From the NCBI RefSeq assembly GCF_900143535.1, contig NZ_FRFA01000009.1:62001-126000 (forward strand): DNA of 64,000 nucleotides, written 5' to 3'. This stretch comes from Tateyamaria sp. Alg231-49 (lineage in GTDB: Bacteria > Pseudomonadota > Alphaproteobacteria > Rhodobacterales > Rhodobacteraceae). Positions 16,124-24,946 of this stretch are shown one piece after another. The notes beneath the pieces were generated by a model that searched no databases, was not told the origin of the DNA, and worked only from the letters and a program-made list of their open reading frames with translations. Every line of letters starts with the position of its first letter. Within the stretch, counting starts at the first letter, position 1. The position numbers and the translations under genes were made by a program.

Positions 16124-17428
16124 TCACTCCGCCGCCGTAGCACTCGGGTTGTTCGGGTGTGTCGTCCAATTGGCATATTCCGGCTCGACCACCTTTTCAG
16201 TGCGCGGATCGACCGTGCCGGGGGCCATCGCCTCCATGGTTATGCAGTCCTCAACCGGGCAGACGTTCACACAGAGATTGCAGGCAACGCATTCTTCATC
16301 GATGACTTCAAACACCCGCTCGGGGCTCATCGAAATGGCCTGATGCGATGTGTCTTCACAGGCTGCAAAACAACGCCCGCAAGAGATACAAAGATCCTGA
16401 TTGATCTGCGCCTTGGCCACATAATTCAGGTTCAGATATTGCCAGTCCGTCACATTGGGCACCGCCGCGCCACGGAAGTCTTCAATGCTGGTGTGGCCTT
16501 TTTCGTCCATCCATTCCGACAGACCGCTGATCATCTCCTGAACAATCTTGAACCCATAGGTCATCGCCGCCGTACAGACCTGTACGTTGCCGCAGCCCAG
16601 AGTGATGTATTCCGCCGCATCGCGCCATGTGGTGATGCCGCCAATGCCTGAAATGGGGATACCAGCCGTGTCGGCACCACGTGCAATCTCTGACACCATC
16701 GACATCGCAATCGGCTTGACCGCCGGGCCGCAATAACCCCCGTGCGATCCCTTTCCGTCGATCGACGGTTCTGGCGACAACGTGTCCAGATTGACCGATG
16801 TGATCGAGTTGATCGTGTTGATCAGGCTGACCGCATCTGCCCCACCCGCCTTTGCGGCAGCTGCAGGTTTGCGGATGTCAGTGATGTTCGGAGTCAGTTT
16901 AACAATGACGGGCTTGGAATAGTACTGCTTGCACCAGCGCGTGACCATTTCGATGTATTCTGGCACCTGACCAACGGCGGCCCCCATGCCGCGCTCGCTC
17001 ATCCCATGAGGACAGCCAAAGTTTAGCTCGATCCCATCCGCGCCCGTGTCCTCAACCAACGGCAAGATGGCTTTCCACGCCTCTTCCTCGCAGGGGACCA
17101 TGATCGACACGATCATCGCACGGTCAGGGTAGTCGGCTTTGACGCGCTTGATTTCTTCAAGGTTGGTGTAAAGGTCGCGGTCCGTGATCAGCTCGATATT
17201 GTTCAGACCCAACAAGCGACGATCTGCGCCATAGATCGCCCCGTATCGCGGCCCGTTCACATTGACGACTGGCGGACCTTCGGACCCAAGGGTCTTCCAG
17301 ACGACACCGCCCCACCCCGCTTCAAAAGCCCGGCGGACATTGTATTCCTTGTCCGTCGGAGGGGCCGAAGCCAGCCAGAAAGGGTTGGGGGATTTGATCC
17401 CTACGAAGTCACTTGTCAGATCAGCCAT
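16124..17428 (-). CDS. preA: NAD-dependent dihydropyrimidine dehydrogenase, subunit PreA
   Basis: The 434-residue subunit joins an FMN-binding dihydroorotate-dehydrogenase-like barrel to a C-terminal two-cluster ferredoxin domain (CISCGRCFAACEDTSHQA and CVACNLCVNVCPVEDC). It reduces uracil or thymine to the 5,6-dihydro form, with electrons arriving from PreT. Barrel features include ELNFGCPHGMSERGMG and KLTPNITDI. The ATG at 17428 has GGGAGG seven bases upstream; a TTG two codons earlier is less likely. It lies 25 bp after preT. Confidence 0.95.
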   Translation of the reverse strand: MADLTSDFVGIKSPNPFWLASAPPTDKEYNVRRAFEAGWGGVVWKTLGSEGPPVVNVNGPRYGAIYGADRRLLGLNNIELITDRDLYTNLEEIKRVKADYPDRAMIVSIMVPCEEEAWKAILPLVEDTGADGIELNFGCPHGMSERGMGAAVGQVPEYIEMVTRWCKQYYSKPVIVKLTPNITDIRKPAAAAKAGGADAVSLINTINSITSVNLDTLSPEPSIDGKGSHGGYCGPAVKPIAMSMVSEIARGADTAGIPISGIGGITTWRDAAEYITLGCGNVQVCTAAMTYGFKIVQEMISGLSEWMDEKGHTSIEDFRGAAVPNVTDWQYLNLNYVAKAQINQDLCISCGRCFAACEDTSHQAISMSPERVFEVIDEECVACNLCVNVCPVEDCITMEAMAPGTVDPRTEKVVEPEYANWTTHPNNPSATAAE

Positions 17429-17453
17429 ATGCAAGCCTCCCTATAGGCGGGGT

Positions 17454-18785
17454 TTATCCCGCGGCGCCCATTAAAACGTCATGAATATCCATCGCCGCGT
17501 CGCGCCCTTCGGCCACAGCCGTTACGGTCAGGTCGTCGCCTCCACTGGCGCAATCGCCCCCGGCCCAGACCCCCGAAACGCTGGTGCGACCAGCATCACT
17601 TACGGCAATTTTCCCGCTCTCCAGATCAGGCAACCCATCGCTCTCAAGCGTCTGCCCGATGGCGCGCAGGACCTGATCTGCTGCGACGCACACAGTCTGG
17701 CCCGTTCCAGTCATGTCCTGGTTCACGTATTCAAATTCGATCTCACGCACCGCGCCATTTCCGTGAATAGCCTTTGGCACCACATGAGTCATGATCCGGA
17801 CCCCTTTCGAGGCCGCAAGGTCCTGTTCAAACACACTGGCGTTCATGCGATCTCGCCCCCGCCGATACGCCAGCGTGACGTTAAGCGCACCCAGTAACTT
17901 GGCCTGTACGGCGGCATCGACAGCGGTCATGCCACCACCAATTACAACTACGTCACGGCCCACGGGCAGGTCGGCCAAATCGCCCGCTTGCCGCAGATCA
18001 GAGATGAAATCGACGGCGTCCAAAACACCTGCCTTGTCGCCACCTTCAACAGACAACCCGTTCACGCCACCAAGGCCCATGCCCAAGAACACCGCATCAT
18101 AATCAGCTCGCAATCTGTCCAGCGTAACGTCAGTGCCCAGCGCCTTGCCATGCTGCAACGTGATGCCACCGATGCCCAGCAACCAGTCCACTTCAGCCTG
18201 CGCAAATCCCTCGGGCGTCTTGTACGCGGCAATCCCGTACTCGTTCAAACCACCGGGCTTGGCACGCGCATCCATGACAACAACATCGTGCCCCAACATG
18301 GCCAACCGATGCGCACAGGCCAAACCGGAAGGGCCAGCGCCTACAACGGCAATCGACTTGCCGGTGGACGGCGCGCGCGTGAAAGGGTGTCCGCCTTTTT
18401 CCTGCAAATGGTCGGTGGCGTACCGCTGCAATTGACCAATCAAGACCGGCTTACCTTCAGCGATCTCGCGCACGCACGCCTCTTCGCACAGCGTTTCGGT
18501 CGGGCAAACGCGTGCACACATGCCGCCCATGATGTTCTGCGTCAAAATCGTCTTGGCCGCAGCATCCGGGGTTCCGGTCGCGATCTGGCGTATGAAAAGC
18601 GGGATATCAATGTCCGTCGGACAGGCCGTGATACAGGGCGCATCATGGCAAAAATAGCACCGATCGGCCGCCACAAGCGCCTCATGCGCATCCAACGCAG
18701 GATGCAGATCGGAAAAATTCGCGTCATACTCCGGCGCGGCCAACCGACCCGAAGCCACACCCGGTGTGAAAGGAGATTGCGTCAT
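17454..18785 (-). CDS. preT: NAD-dependent dihydropyrimidine dehydrogenase, subunit PreT
   Basis: The 443-residue flavoprotein resembles the glutamate synthase small subunit. It has an N-terminal Fe-S region (CYFCHDAPCITACPTDIDIP and CARVCPTETLCEEACV), an FAD site (AVVGAGPSGLACAHRLAMLG) and an NAD site (VVVIGGGMTAVDAAVQAK). It takes electrons from NAD(P)H for PreA. The ATG at 18785 begins MTQSPFTPG; the longer frame upstream runs through the operator region and is rejected. First gene of the preTA operon. Confidence 0.94.
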   Translation of the reverse strand: MTQSPFTPGVASGRLAAPEYDANFSDLHPALDAHEALVAADRCYFCHDAPCITACPTDIDIPLFIRQIATGTPDAAAKTILTQNIMGGMCARVCPTETLCEEACVREIAEGKPVLIGQLQRYATDHLQEKGGHPFTRAPSTGKSIAVVGAGPSGLACAHRLAMLGHDVVVMDARAKPGGLNEYGIAAYKTPEGFAQAEVDWLLGIGGITLQHGKALGTDVTLDRLRADYDAVFLGMGLGGVNGLSVEGGDKAGVLDAVDFISDLRQAGDLADLPVGRDVVVIGGGMTAVDAAVQAKLLGALNVTLAYRRGRDRMNASVFEQDLAASKGVRIMTHVVPKAIHGNGAVREIEFEYVNQDMTGTGQTVCVAADQVLRAIGQTLESDGLPDLESGKIAVSDAGRTSVSGVWAGGDCASGGDDLTVTAVAEGRDAAMDIHDVLMGAAG

Positions 18786-18840
18786 TTCTGCTCCAAAGCG
18801 ACAACTGTTTCGTACCAAAACGCTTTCACAGACGAATATT

Positions 18841-18883
18841 TTTATCAACTGGTAAAATTTGTCATACACAACCAATCGGTCAA
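18841..18883. promoter_or_regulatory. Two RutR-like sites upstream of preT
   Basis: TTTATCAACTGGTAAA (18841-18856) keeps the palindromic layout of the RutR box. A second, weaker site (18868-18883) ends ACCAATCGGTCAA. They lie 56-98 bp upstream of the preT ATG and repeat the motif found at 14635-14650. The shared pattern at both transcription units suggests one regulon. Confidence 0.6.
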
Positions 18884-18941
18884 ACTGCCTAAAGAAGCGG
18901 CAAGATGCCAGAAACAGGCATTGTTACGAGAAAAGCTTGAT

Positions 18942-18970
18942 TTGGAGCGAAAATCAGCCATCTTTATAAG
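18942..18970 (+). promoter_or_regulatory. Candidate cspA promoter with long 5' UTR
   Basis: TTGGAG (18942-18947) and TATAAG (18965-18970) are separated by 17 bp. Transcription from here would leave a 5' untranslated region of about 100 nt before the cold-shock gene, as is common for cspA mRNAs. TTAGGAG precedes the ATG. Confidence 0.45.
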
Positions 18971-19078
18971 TGCTAAATCATCTATCGACCTACTGCTCCT
19001 ACTGGCTCAGTCACTCGATCTAAATGACAATGCCAAGCTGCCGCATGTTGCGGGCAGGACAAATTAGGAGTTACGACG

Positions 19079-19285
19079 ATGGCCACTGGCACCGTCAAAT
19101 GGTTCAACACAACCAAAGGTTATGGCTTTATTGCGCCTGAAAGCGGCGGAAAAGATATTTTTGTCCACATTTCCGCAGTGGAACGATCAGGCCTCACAGG
19201 TCTGGCCGACAACCAGAAAGTGACCTACGACCTCGAAGCAGGACGTGATGGTCGCGAAAGCGCTGTGAACATCGCGCTGGTCTAA
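19079..19285 (+). CDS. cspA: Cold-shock domain protein
   Basis: A 68-residue single cold-shock domain with both RNA-binding motifs: KWFNTTKGYGFI (RNP1 type) and DIFVHISAVE (RNP2 type). These proteins bind single-stranded RNA and act as RNA chaperones. It is a single-gene transcript bounded by its own promoter and a strong terminator, and is divergent from preT. Confidence 0.96.
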   Translation: MATGTVKWFNTTKGYGFIAPESGGKDIFVHISAVERSGLTGLADNQKVTYDLEAGRDGRESAVNIALV

Positions 19286-19313
19286 CGATCAAAGAGTTCT
19301 AAGAGAATCAAAC

Positions 19314-19346
19314 GGGCGGTGCATTTCCCATGCGCCGCCCTTTTTT
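19314..19346 (+). terminator. Intrinsic terminator of cspA
   Basis: GGGCGGTGCAT and ATGCGCCGCCC pair with one mismatch around a short loop, and six T follow. It is 29 bp after the cspA stop codon. Confidence 0.85.
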
Positions 19347-19389
19347 GCCCAAAACACCTGAATTGACGCAAGACGGACCCACCGCACCC

Positions 19390-19443
19390 TTCTCTGATTC
19401 AAAAAATCCCGGGGAGTCGCGTATGCGACGGGGCAGAGCCCCC
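19390..19443 (-). repeat. Dispersed intergenic repeat, copy C
   Basis: Begins TTCTCTGATTCAAAAAATCC, then CGGGGAGTCGCGTATGCGAC and GGGGCAGAGCCCCC. In minus orientation the middle hairpin is GTCGC-ATAC-GCGAC, whereas copies E and F have GTCC-nnn-GGAC at the same place. The pairing is therefore kept although the bases differ. It lies just downstream of the SRAP gene. Confidence 0.75.
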
Positions 19444-19484
19444 AAAGATTATCAATAAAATGGTGTCGCGAAGCGTCCTTTGGA

Positions 19485-20099
19485 TCACGGACCGTCCCAA
19501 TCGACATCGCCCGCCTCTGCGATCTCCAGGCGACCATCGGGCCAGGGCACCATCAACGCCTTGGCTGCCTCCAGATCATCCCCCATCCAGACAGGCAAAT
19601 CATCACGTGCCAATAGTACGCCCATACGGTGATGGATTGGGGCAACGTCGGTGTTGGTGGCACAGGTCACCGCCGCCACCTGTGGAACGCGCAGCCCACC
19701 CGGAGCGGTCCATACGTCTGTGATTGCCGCAAAGTACAAGAAACCGCCGCCACAGGGTGCAATCCGCCACGCGGTCTTTTTGCGTGTTTCACCCGTCCAC
19801 TCATACCAGCCGTTTACAGGGATCACGGCCCGACCCACACCATCAAAGGCGGATTTGTCAAAGACAGTCTCGCTACGTGCGTTGATAATCTGCTCCATCA
19901 CCGGGCGGCCTCGCGCGTTAACCCGGCCGACCGGCACAATGCCCCAACGCATACGCGACAATTCCCCGTCAAACACAACGATGTCCTGCCCGGGCGCGAT
20001 GTTGCGCCGCGCAGGTTCGCTGCCAACCACATCCGCCGAAACGCCCAGCACCTCGGCCAAAGCAGTCATAGGGTCCGTCAGAAAGAAACGGCCAGGCAT
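19485..20099 (-). CDS. SRAP (YedK/HMCES) family protein lacking catalytic Cys2
   Basis: The 204-residue protein keeps the family core: INARSET (the active-site asparagine), GWYEW (glutamate) and IHHRMGVLL (histidine). Family members normally begin MCGR, and the cysteine exposed after Met removal forms a thiazolidine cross-link with abasic sites in single-stranded DNA. Here the start reads MPGRFF, with a CCT codon in place of Cys. The ATG at 20099 is one base after the tesA stop, so the two are probably co-translated. Either the protein has lost cross-linking or it works without it. Confidence 0.85.
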   Translation of the reverse strand: MPGRFFLTDPMTALAEVLGVSADVVGSEPARRNIAPGQDIVVFDGELSRMRWGIVPVGRVNARGRPVMEQIINARSETVFDKSAFDGVGRAVIPVNGWYEWTGETRKKTAWRIAPCGGGFLYFAAITDVWTAPGGLRVPQVAAVTCATNTDVAPIHHRMGVLLARDDLPVWMGDDLEAAKALMVPWPDGRLEIAEAGDVDWDGP

Positions 20100-20100
20100 G

Positions 20101-20736
20101 TCACTCAGCCTTTCGGGCGAGGTCCAGAACAAAGGGTCCCAACCCTTCAACAATCCGCGCCACCCCACTGGCATTTGGGTGAATACCGTCGGCTTGCATA
20201 AAGTCGCCAAGCGTGGCCGGGTCCGTGCCCGCTCCTCCCAGCCCTTCAAAAAAGCTCTCGGCATAAAAAGTGCCATAGGCCTCGGCCAGGTCGGGATACA
20301 TGGAATCAAACGCAGCCTTGTATTCAGGTCCGTAGTTGCCCGGCGCTTGCATACCGACCAACAGCACTTCGACACCTGCGCGGGACGCAGCATTCAAAAT
20401 TCCGTCCAGATTGGCCCGGCTCACCTCAGGGTCGATCCCGCGCAGCAGATCGTTCCCCCCCAACGTCACGATCAGCGCATCCACATCCGGAGTCAGGGTC
20501 CAGTCCACGCGGGACAACCCGCCAGCAGTCGTATCCCCAGAAACGCCCGCGTTTATCACAGTCGCGTCCTGCCCCTGATCCTGCAGCCACTGCTCCAGCT
20601 GCGGAACAAAGCCCTGTTCTGCGGGCAAGCCATACCCTTGGGTCAGACTGTCGCCGAGGGCGGCAATCGTCACCTCCTCTGACCACGCCACAGATGCGCA
20701 AAAAACCAGAACAATCGCGCCCACTGCCTTGCTCAT
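20101..20736 (-). CDS. tesA: Arylesterase / acyl-CoA thioesterase I-like (GDSL/SGNH hydrolase)
   Basis: A 211-residue exported hydrolase with a signal peptide (MSKAVGAIVLVFCASVAWS). The four SGNH blocks are visible: ALGDSLTQGYG with the nucleophile, the glycine in VSGDTTAGGL, GGND, and DGIHPN carrying the Asp-His pair. Homologues hydrolyse aryl esters, thioesters or lysophospholipids in the periplasm. It is divergent from a YbbA/YbbP-like transporter, the same arrangement as in E. coli. Start 20736 leaves 51 bp between the divergent ATGs. Confidence 0.92.
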   Translation of the reverse strand: MSKAVGAIVLVFCASVAWSEEVTIAALGDSLTQGYGLPAEQGFVPQLEQWLQDQGQDATVINAGVSGDTTAGGLSRVDWTLTPDVDALIVTLGGNDLLRGIDPEVSRANLDGILNAASRAGVEVLLVGMQAPGNYGPEYKAAFDSMYPDLAEAYGTFYAESFFEGLGGAGTDPATLGDFMQADGIHPNASGVARIVEGLGPFVLDLARKAE

Positions 20737-20787
20737 ATCAATCCAACCTCCATATGACCTCGTAACAGACAATAAAGGCACGCGCAT

Positions 20788-21480
20788 ATGTCCGATCCAG
20801 TCCTGTCCCTCAAAAATGCAGCGCTCAGCCTTGATGGCAATGCCGGGCGGGTCGACATCCTGCATGGGATCACACTCGATATCGCACGGGGTGAGACTGT
20901 GGGGCTTGTGGGTCCCTCTGGATCCGGAAAATCCTCGTTGCTGATGATCATGGGTGGGCTGGAACAGGCAACGGGTGGGACGATCCATGCTTTGGGTCAG
21001 GACCTGACAGCCATGAATGAAGACGCGCTCGCCCGTTTTCGACGCGGGCATATGGGTGTGGTCTTTCAGTCTTTTCACCTGATCCCGACAATGACCGCCC
21101 TCGAAAATGTGGCCACACCGCTGGAACTGGCGGGCGTCCGGGACGCGTTTGAACGGGCCGAGGCCGAACTGGACGCCGTGGGCCTGAGCAGCCGCGCCAA
21201 CCATTACCCAAGCCAGATGTCGGGCGGCGAACAACAGCGCGTGGCCCTTGCGCGCGCCTCGGTCACGCGGCCCGAGATCTTGCTGGCGGACGAACCCACG
21301 GGAAATCTGGATGGGGCCAATGGCAGTGCGATCATGGATTTGCTCTTTGATCTGCGCGACCGGCACGGGGCGACCCTCGTGCTTGTAACCCATGCGCCTG
21401 AACTGGCGGCACGGTGTGACCGCGTGATCCGGCTGTCCGATGGCGCTTTGGAACCCGACCGCAAGGCCGCTGCCGAATGA
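20788..21480 (+). CDS. ABC transporter ATP-binding protein, YbbA/LolD-like
   Basis: A 230-residue ATPase of the MacB/LolD/YbbA type. It has Walker A GPSGSGKSS, the family-typical region MGVVFQSFHLIPTMTALENV, signature MSGGEQQRVALARA and Walker B ILLADEPTGNLD. It overlaps the following permease gene by four bases (ATGA). With tesA divergent it reproduces the tesA-ybbA-ybbP locus. The transported molecule, if any, is not known. Confidence 0.92.
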   Translation: MSDPVLSLKNAALSLDGNAGRVDILHGITLDIARGETVGLVGPSGSGKSSLLMIMGGLEQATGGTIHALGQDLTAMNEDALARFRRGHMGVVFQSFHLIPTMTALENVATPLELAGVRDAFERAEAELDAVGLSSRANHYPSQMSGGEQQRVALARASVTRPEILLADEPTGNLDGANGSAIMDLLFDLRDRHGATLVLVTHAPELAARCDRVIRLSDGALEPDRKAAAE

Positions 21481-24005
21481 GCCTCGCCACCTCCGCTCGA
21501 TTTGCGGCCCGCGAGTTGCGCGGAGGCCTGCGCGGGTTTCGCATTTTTCTGGCCTGCCTCGCTCTTGGCGTTGCAGCCATTGCCGCTGTCGGATCAGTCC
21601 GCTCAGCCATCGAAGCCGGTCTTGAACGCGAGGGCGCTGCGCTGCTTGGCGGTGATGCGGAGCTCGACTTTACCTACCGGTTCGCGTCTGAGGGCGAATT
21701 GGAATGGATGAACGGCGTCGCCACAGAAGTGTCAGAAATCGCGGACTTCCGGTCCATGGCCGTCGTCGATGGCCCCGACGGGACAGAACGGGGCCTGACC
21801 CAGATCAAGGCCGTCGATGACCTTTACCCCTTGATCGGAGCTGTTGAACTCACGCCTGATATGCCGCTCGATCAGGCACTCGCTGTCAACAACGGCATAC
21901 CCGGCGCCGTGATGGAGCGCGCGCTGATCGATCGCCTTGGCCTCAGGGTCGGCGACACCTTCCGCCTTGGCATCCAAACCTTCACCCTAAATGCAGAGCT
22001 CAGCCGCGAACCTGACAGCGCCGCTGGAGGTTTTGCATTGGGCCCACGCACCATCGTGTTGCGCACCAGCCTTGAAAACGCACAGCTCTTGGCGGCAGGC
22101 ACGCTGTTCAATTCCAAGTACCGCCTTGCCCTGCCCCCCGGCACAGACCTCGAAACGCTTGAGGCAGAGGCACGCACGCGTTTTGAAAACAGCGGCTTGC
22201 GCTGGACAGATGCCCGCAACGGGGCGCCAGGTGTTTCCGAATTCGTGGACCGTTTAGGTGCTTTCCTTGTGCTTGTCGGCCTGTCAGGCCTTGCTGTCGG
22301 CGGCGTTGGTGTGTCGGCGGCGGTACGCGCCTACCTTTCGGAAAAGACCAGCGTGATCGCCACCCTGCGCACGCTCGGTGCCGAACGCAGCACCATCTTT
22401 CAAACCTATTTTATCCAGATCGGGACGCTGTCTCTGCTGGGCATTGCCATCGGGTTGGTTCTTGGTGCGCTTATCCCCCTCGCCCTCGCACCAGTGATCG
22501 AGGCGCGGCTTCCAATCCCTGCCAGCTTTGCCATCTACCCCGGCCCGTTGTTTGAATCCGCGATCTACGGCCTTTTGACCGCCTTTGTCTTCACGCTCTG
22601 GCCGCTGGCACGGGCTGAAGACGTGCGCGCAGCCACTCTGTTTCGCGACGCACTTGGCACCGCACGTCTCTTGCCCGCCCCACGCTACCTGCTGTGGATC
22701 GCACTTGGGCTTGCCACACTGATTGGGCTCGCGGGCCTTTTCTCAGGCACATGGTGGCTGACACTCTGGACCTCGGGCGGCATCGCATTTGCTCTGGCTT
22801 TGTTGGCCATCGCTGCCACCGGCATCCGCTGGTTGTCGCGCCGCTTGGCACCAAGGGCCAAAGGCAGACCGGCACTCCGCTGGGCGCTTGGTGCGATCTC
22901 GGGGACGCGCGAAGGGGCCGCCTCTGTTGTTTTGTCCCTTGGCCTCGGCCTGTCCGTACTTGCCGCCGTGGGGCAGATCGATGGAAACTTGCGCAACGCC
23001 ATTTCGGGCAACCTGCCGGATATCGCCCCCAGCTACTTCTTTGTAGATATCCAGCGCGATCAGATTGATGGCTATACGGAACGGTTGGAGAGTGACGACA
23101 GCGTCAGCCGCATCGAAAGCGCGCCGATGTTGCGCGGCATCATCACCCAGATAAACGGAACACCAGCCAGCGAAGTCGCGGGCGATCACTGGGTGATTCA
23201 GGGCGACCGGGGGCTGACATACTCCGAAACCCCAAGCGAAAATACACGCATCACCGCTGGCGAGTGGTGGCCCGAAGGCTACTCCGGCGCACCGCAAATC
23301 AGCTTTGCCGCAGAAGAGGCTGAGGAAATGGGGATCGGACTTGGCGACACCCTCACCATCAACATCCTCGGGCGCGACATCACCGGGACGATCACATCCC
23401 TGCGCGAAGTAGACTTTTCCACCGCAGGCATCGGGTTCATCCTTTCGATGAACCCCAGCGCACTGCAAGGCGCGCCGCACAGCTTCATATCCACCGTCTA
23501 CGCGACCGAAGAATCCGAAGCTCAAATCCTGCGCGACATCGCAAACGCCTATCCCAACGTCACCGCCATCCGCGTGCGCGACGCGATCGACCGGGTCGCT
23601 GATGTGCTCGCCGGGCTGGCCGCTGCGACGTCCTACGGCGCGGGGGCGACGTTGCTGACCGGTTTTCTTGTGCTGATCGGGGCAGCGGCGGCCGGCACAC
23701 AGGCACGCACCTATGAGGCGGCAGTGCTCAAGACCCTCGGGGCCACGCGACGGCGCATCCTGATCAGCTTTGCCACCCGCGCCGCCCTTTTGGGGCTGGC
23801 CGCAGGTGCGGTGGCTCTGGCGGCTGGGATCACGGGTGGCTGGGCGGTCAGTACGTTTGTGATGGACACTGATTTCAGCGTCATCTGGCCCTCTGCTCTG
23901 GCCATCATCATCGGCGGGGTAACAGCCACTTTGGTCGCCGGTCTCGCCTTTGCGTGGGGTCCGCTGGCCGCACGCCCCGCCCAAGTGCTCAGGGGGCGCG
24001 AATAA
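21477..24005 (+). CDS. FtsX-domain ABC permease, YbbP-like
   Basis: An 842-residue inner-membrane protein. One N-terminal membrane helix (FLACLALGVAAIAAVGSV) is followed by a large periplasmic domain, a central block of several helices (LVGLSGLAVGGVGVSAAV onward), a second periplasmic domain, and a C-terminal helix cluster with FtsX repeats (EAAVLKTLGATRRRILI). Partner of the upstream ATPase. The length and duplicated layout match YbbP. The role is not established; export or extraction of lipids or periplasmic lipoproteins is a guess. Confidence 0.9.
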   Translation: MSLATSARFAARELRGGLRGFRIFLACLALGVAAIAAVGSVRSAIEAGLEREGAALLGGDAELDFTYRFASEGELEWMNGVATEVSEIADFRSMAVVDGPDGTERGLTQIKAVDDLYPLIGAVELTPDMPLDQALAVNNGIPGAVMERALIDRLGLRVGDTFRLGIQTFTLNAELSREPDSAAGGFALGPRTIVLRTSLENAQLLAAGTLFNSKYRLALPPGTDLETLEAEARTRFENSGLRWTDARNGAPGVSEFVDRLGAFLVLVGLSGLAVGGVGVSAAVRAYLSEKTSVIATLRTLGAERSTIFQTYFIQIGTLSLLGIAIGLVLGALIPLALAPVIEARLPIPASFAIYPGPLFESAIYGLLTAFVFTLWPLARAEDVRAATLFRDALGTARLLPAPRYLLWIALGLATLIGLAGLFSGTWWLTLWTSGGIAFALALLAIAATGIRWLSRRLAPRAKGRPALRWALGAISGTREGAASVVLSLGLGLSVLAAVGQIDGNLRNAISGNLPDIAPSYFFVDIQRDQIDGYTERLESDDSVSRIESAPMLRGIITQINGTPASEVAGDHWVIQGDRGLTYSETPSENTRITAGEWWPEGYSGAPQISFAAEEAEEMGIGLGDTLTINILGRDITGTITSLREVDFSTAGIGFILSMNPSALQGAPHSFISTVYATEESEAQILRDIANAYPNVTAIRVRDAIDRVADVLAGLAAATSYGAGATLLTGFLVLIGAAAAGTQARTYEAAVLKTLGATRRRILISFATRAALLGLAAGAVALAAGITGGWAVSTFVMDTDFSVIWPSALAIIIGGVTATLVAGLAFAWGPLAARPAQVLRGRE

Positions 24006-24076
24006 GCGCAGTTGCGACAGCACGCTGCCCGTGCAAAACCCGTCCCTAGCCATTGAACCACAAAAGACGCAGGCCC

Positions 24077-24946
24077 ATGACTGACCAATTGCCCATGCCC
24101 GTCACCGCCCCTCTTTCTTCCGCTCAAAAGACGCAACTGATCAACCTGATCCGCCGCGCGGCTCGGGCCGAGATCATGCCCCGGTTTCGCAGCCTTGATG
24201 CGGGCGAGATCGACACAAAGAAAGACGAAAACGATCTGGTCACCGCCGCCGACATTGCCGCCGAAGCGATGATCACGCGGGGCTTGCAGATGGCGTTCCC
24301 CCACGCGCTTGTGGTCGGAGAAGAAGCGATATCCAAAAACCCGGACCTCCTCAAAGGGATCGGTGACGCCGAGTTGTGTTTCATCATCGATCCTGTCGAC
24401 GGCACGTGGAACTTCGCCAAGGGTATGCCCCTTTTCGGCACGATCATCGCGGTGTGCCGATTTGGGCAGCCTGTTCTGGGGTTAATCTATGACCCCGTTG
24501 GCGACGATCTGATCGTGACGGACAACACGTCCCCTAGTGTCTGGCAAACCCGGACGGGCCGACAGCGGCCCATCACTACTGCCGCTGCAAAACCGCTCGA
24601 CCAGTTGGCCGGATACTTGCACATCCGCCTGATGCCGCCAGCGGATCGCGCGCTGATGTGGTCCAAAGTCGGCGTCCTTGCCTATGTCGGCACCTTGCGC
24701 TGTTCGGCCCATGAATACCGGTTGCTGGCGACCGGGGCGACGGACTTTGTCTTGTCCGGGCACCTCAATTGCTGGGATCATGCGGCGGGCGTATTGCTAT
24801 GTCAGCAAGCGGGCGGCAAAGCGGCCATGCTGGACGGAACGCCCTATAATGCGGGCTTGACCTCTGGCTATCTGCTCAGCGCTTCATCTGATGCGGTCTG
24901 GGACGCGGTGGCCACCCACTTTGCCGATCTTGTGGCTGACACATGA
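24077..24946 (+). CDS. Inositol monophosphatase family protein
   Basis: The 289-residue phosphatase has the family metal motifs VVGEEAI, IDPVDGTWNFAKG and WDHAAGVLLCQQAGG. Members dephosphorylate inositol phosphates, 3'-phosphoadenosine phosphates, fructose-1,6-bisphosphate or histidinol phosphate, and the substrate here is not decided. ATG 24077 is preferred over a TTG at 24053. It overlaps the next gene by four bases. Confidence 0.9.
   Translation: MTDQLPMPVTAPLSSAQKTQLINLIRRAARAEIMPRFRSLDAGEIDTKKDENDLVTAADIAAEAMITRGLQMAFPHALVVGEEAISKNPDLLKGIGDAELCFIIDPVDGTWNFAKGMPLFGTIIAVCRFGQPVLGLIYDPVGDDLIVTDNTSPSVWQTRTGRQRPITTAAAKPLDQLAGYLHIRLMPPADRALMWSKVGVLAYVGTLRCSAHEYRLLATGATDFVLSGHLNCWDHAAGVLLCQQAGGKAAMLDGTPYNAGLTSGYLLSASSDAVWDAVATHFADLVADT

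Noticed and set aside
17988-19067. 359-residue plus-strand frame across preT and the cspA promoter
   Set aside because: It is the reverse of preT codons and crosses the operator and promoter region.
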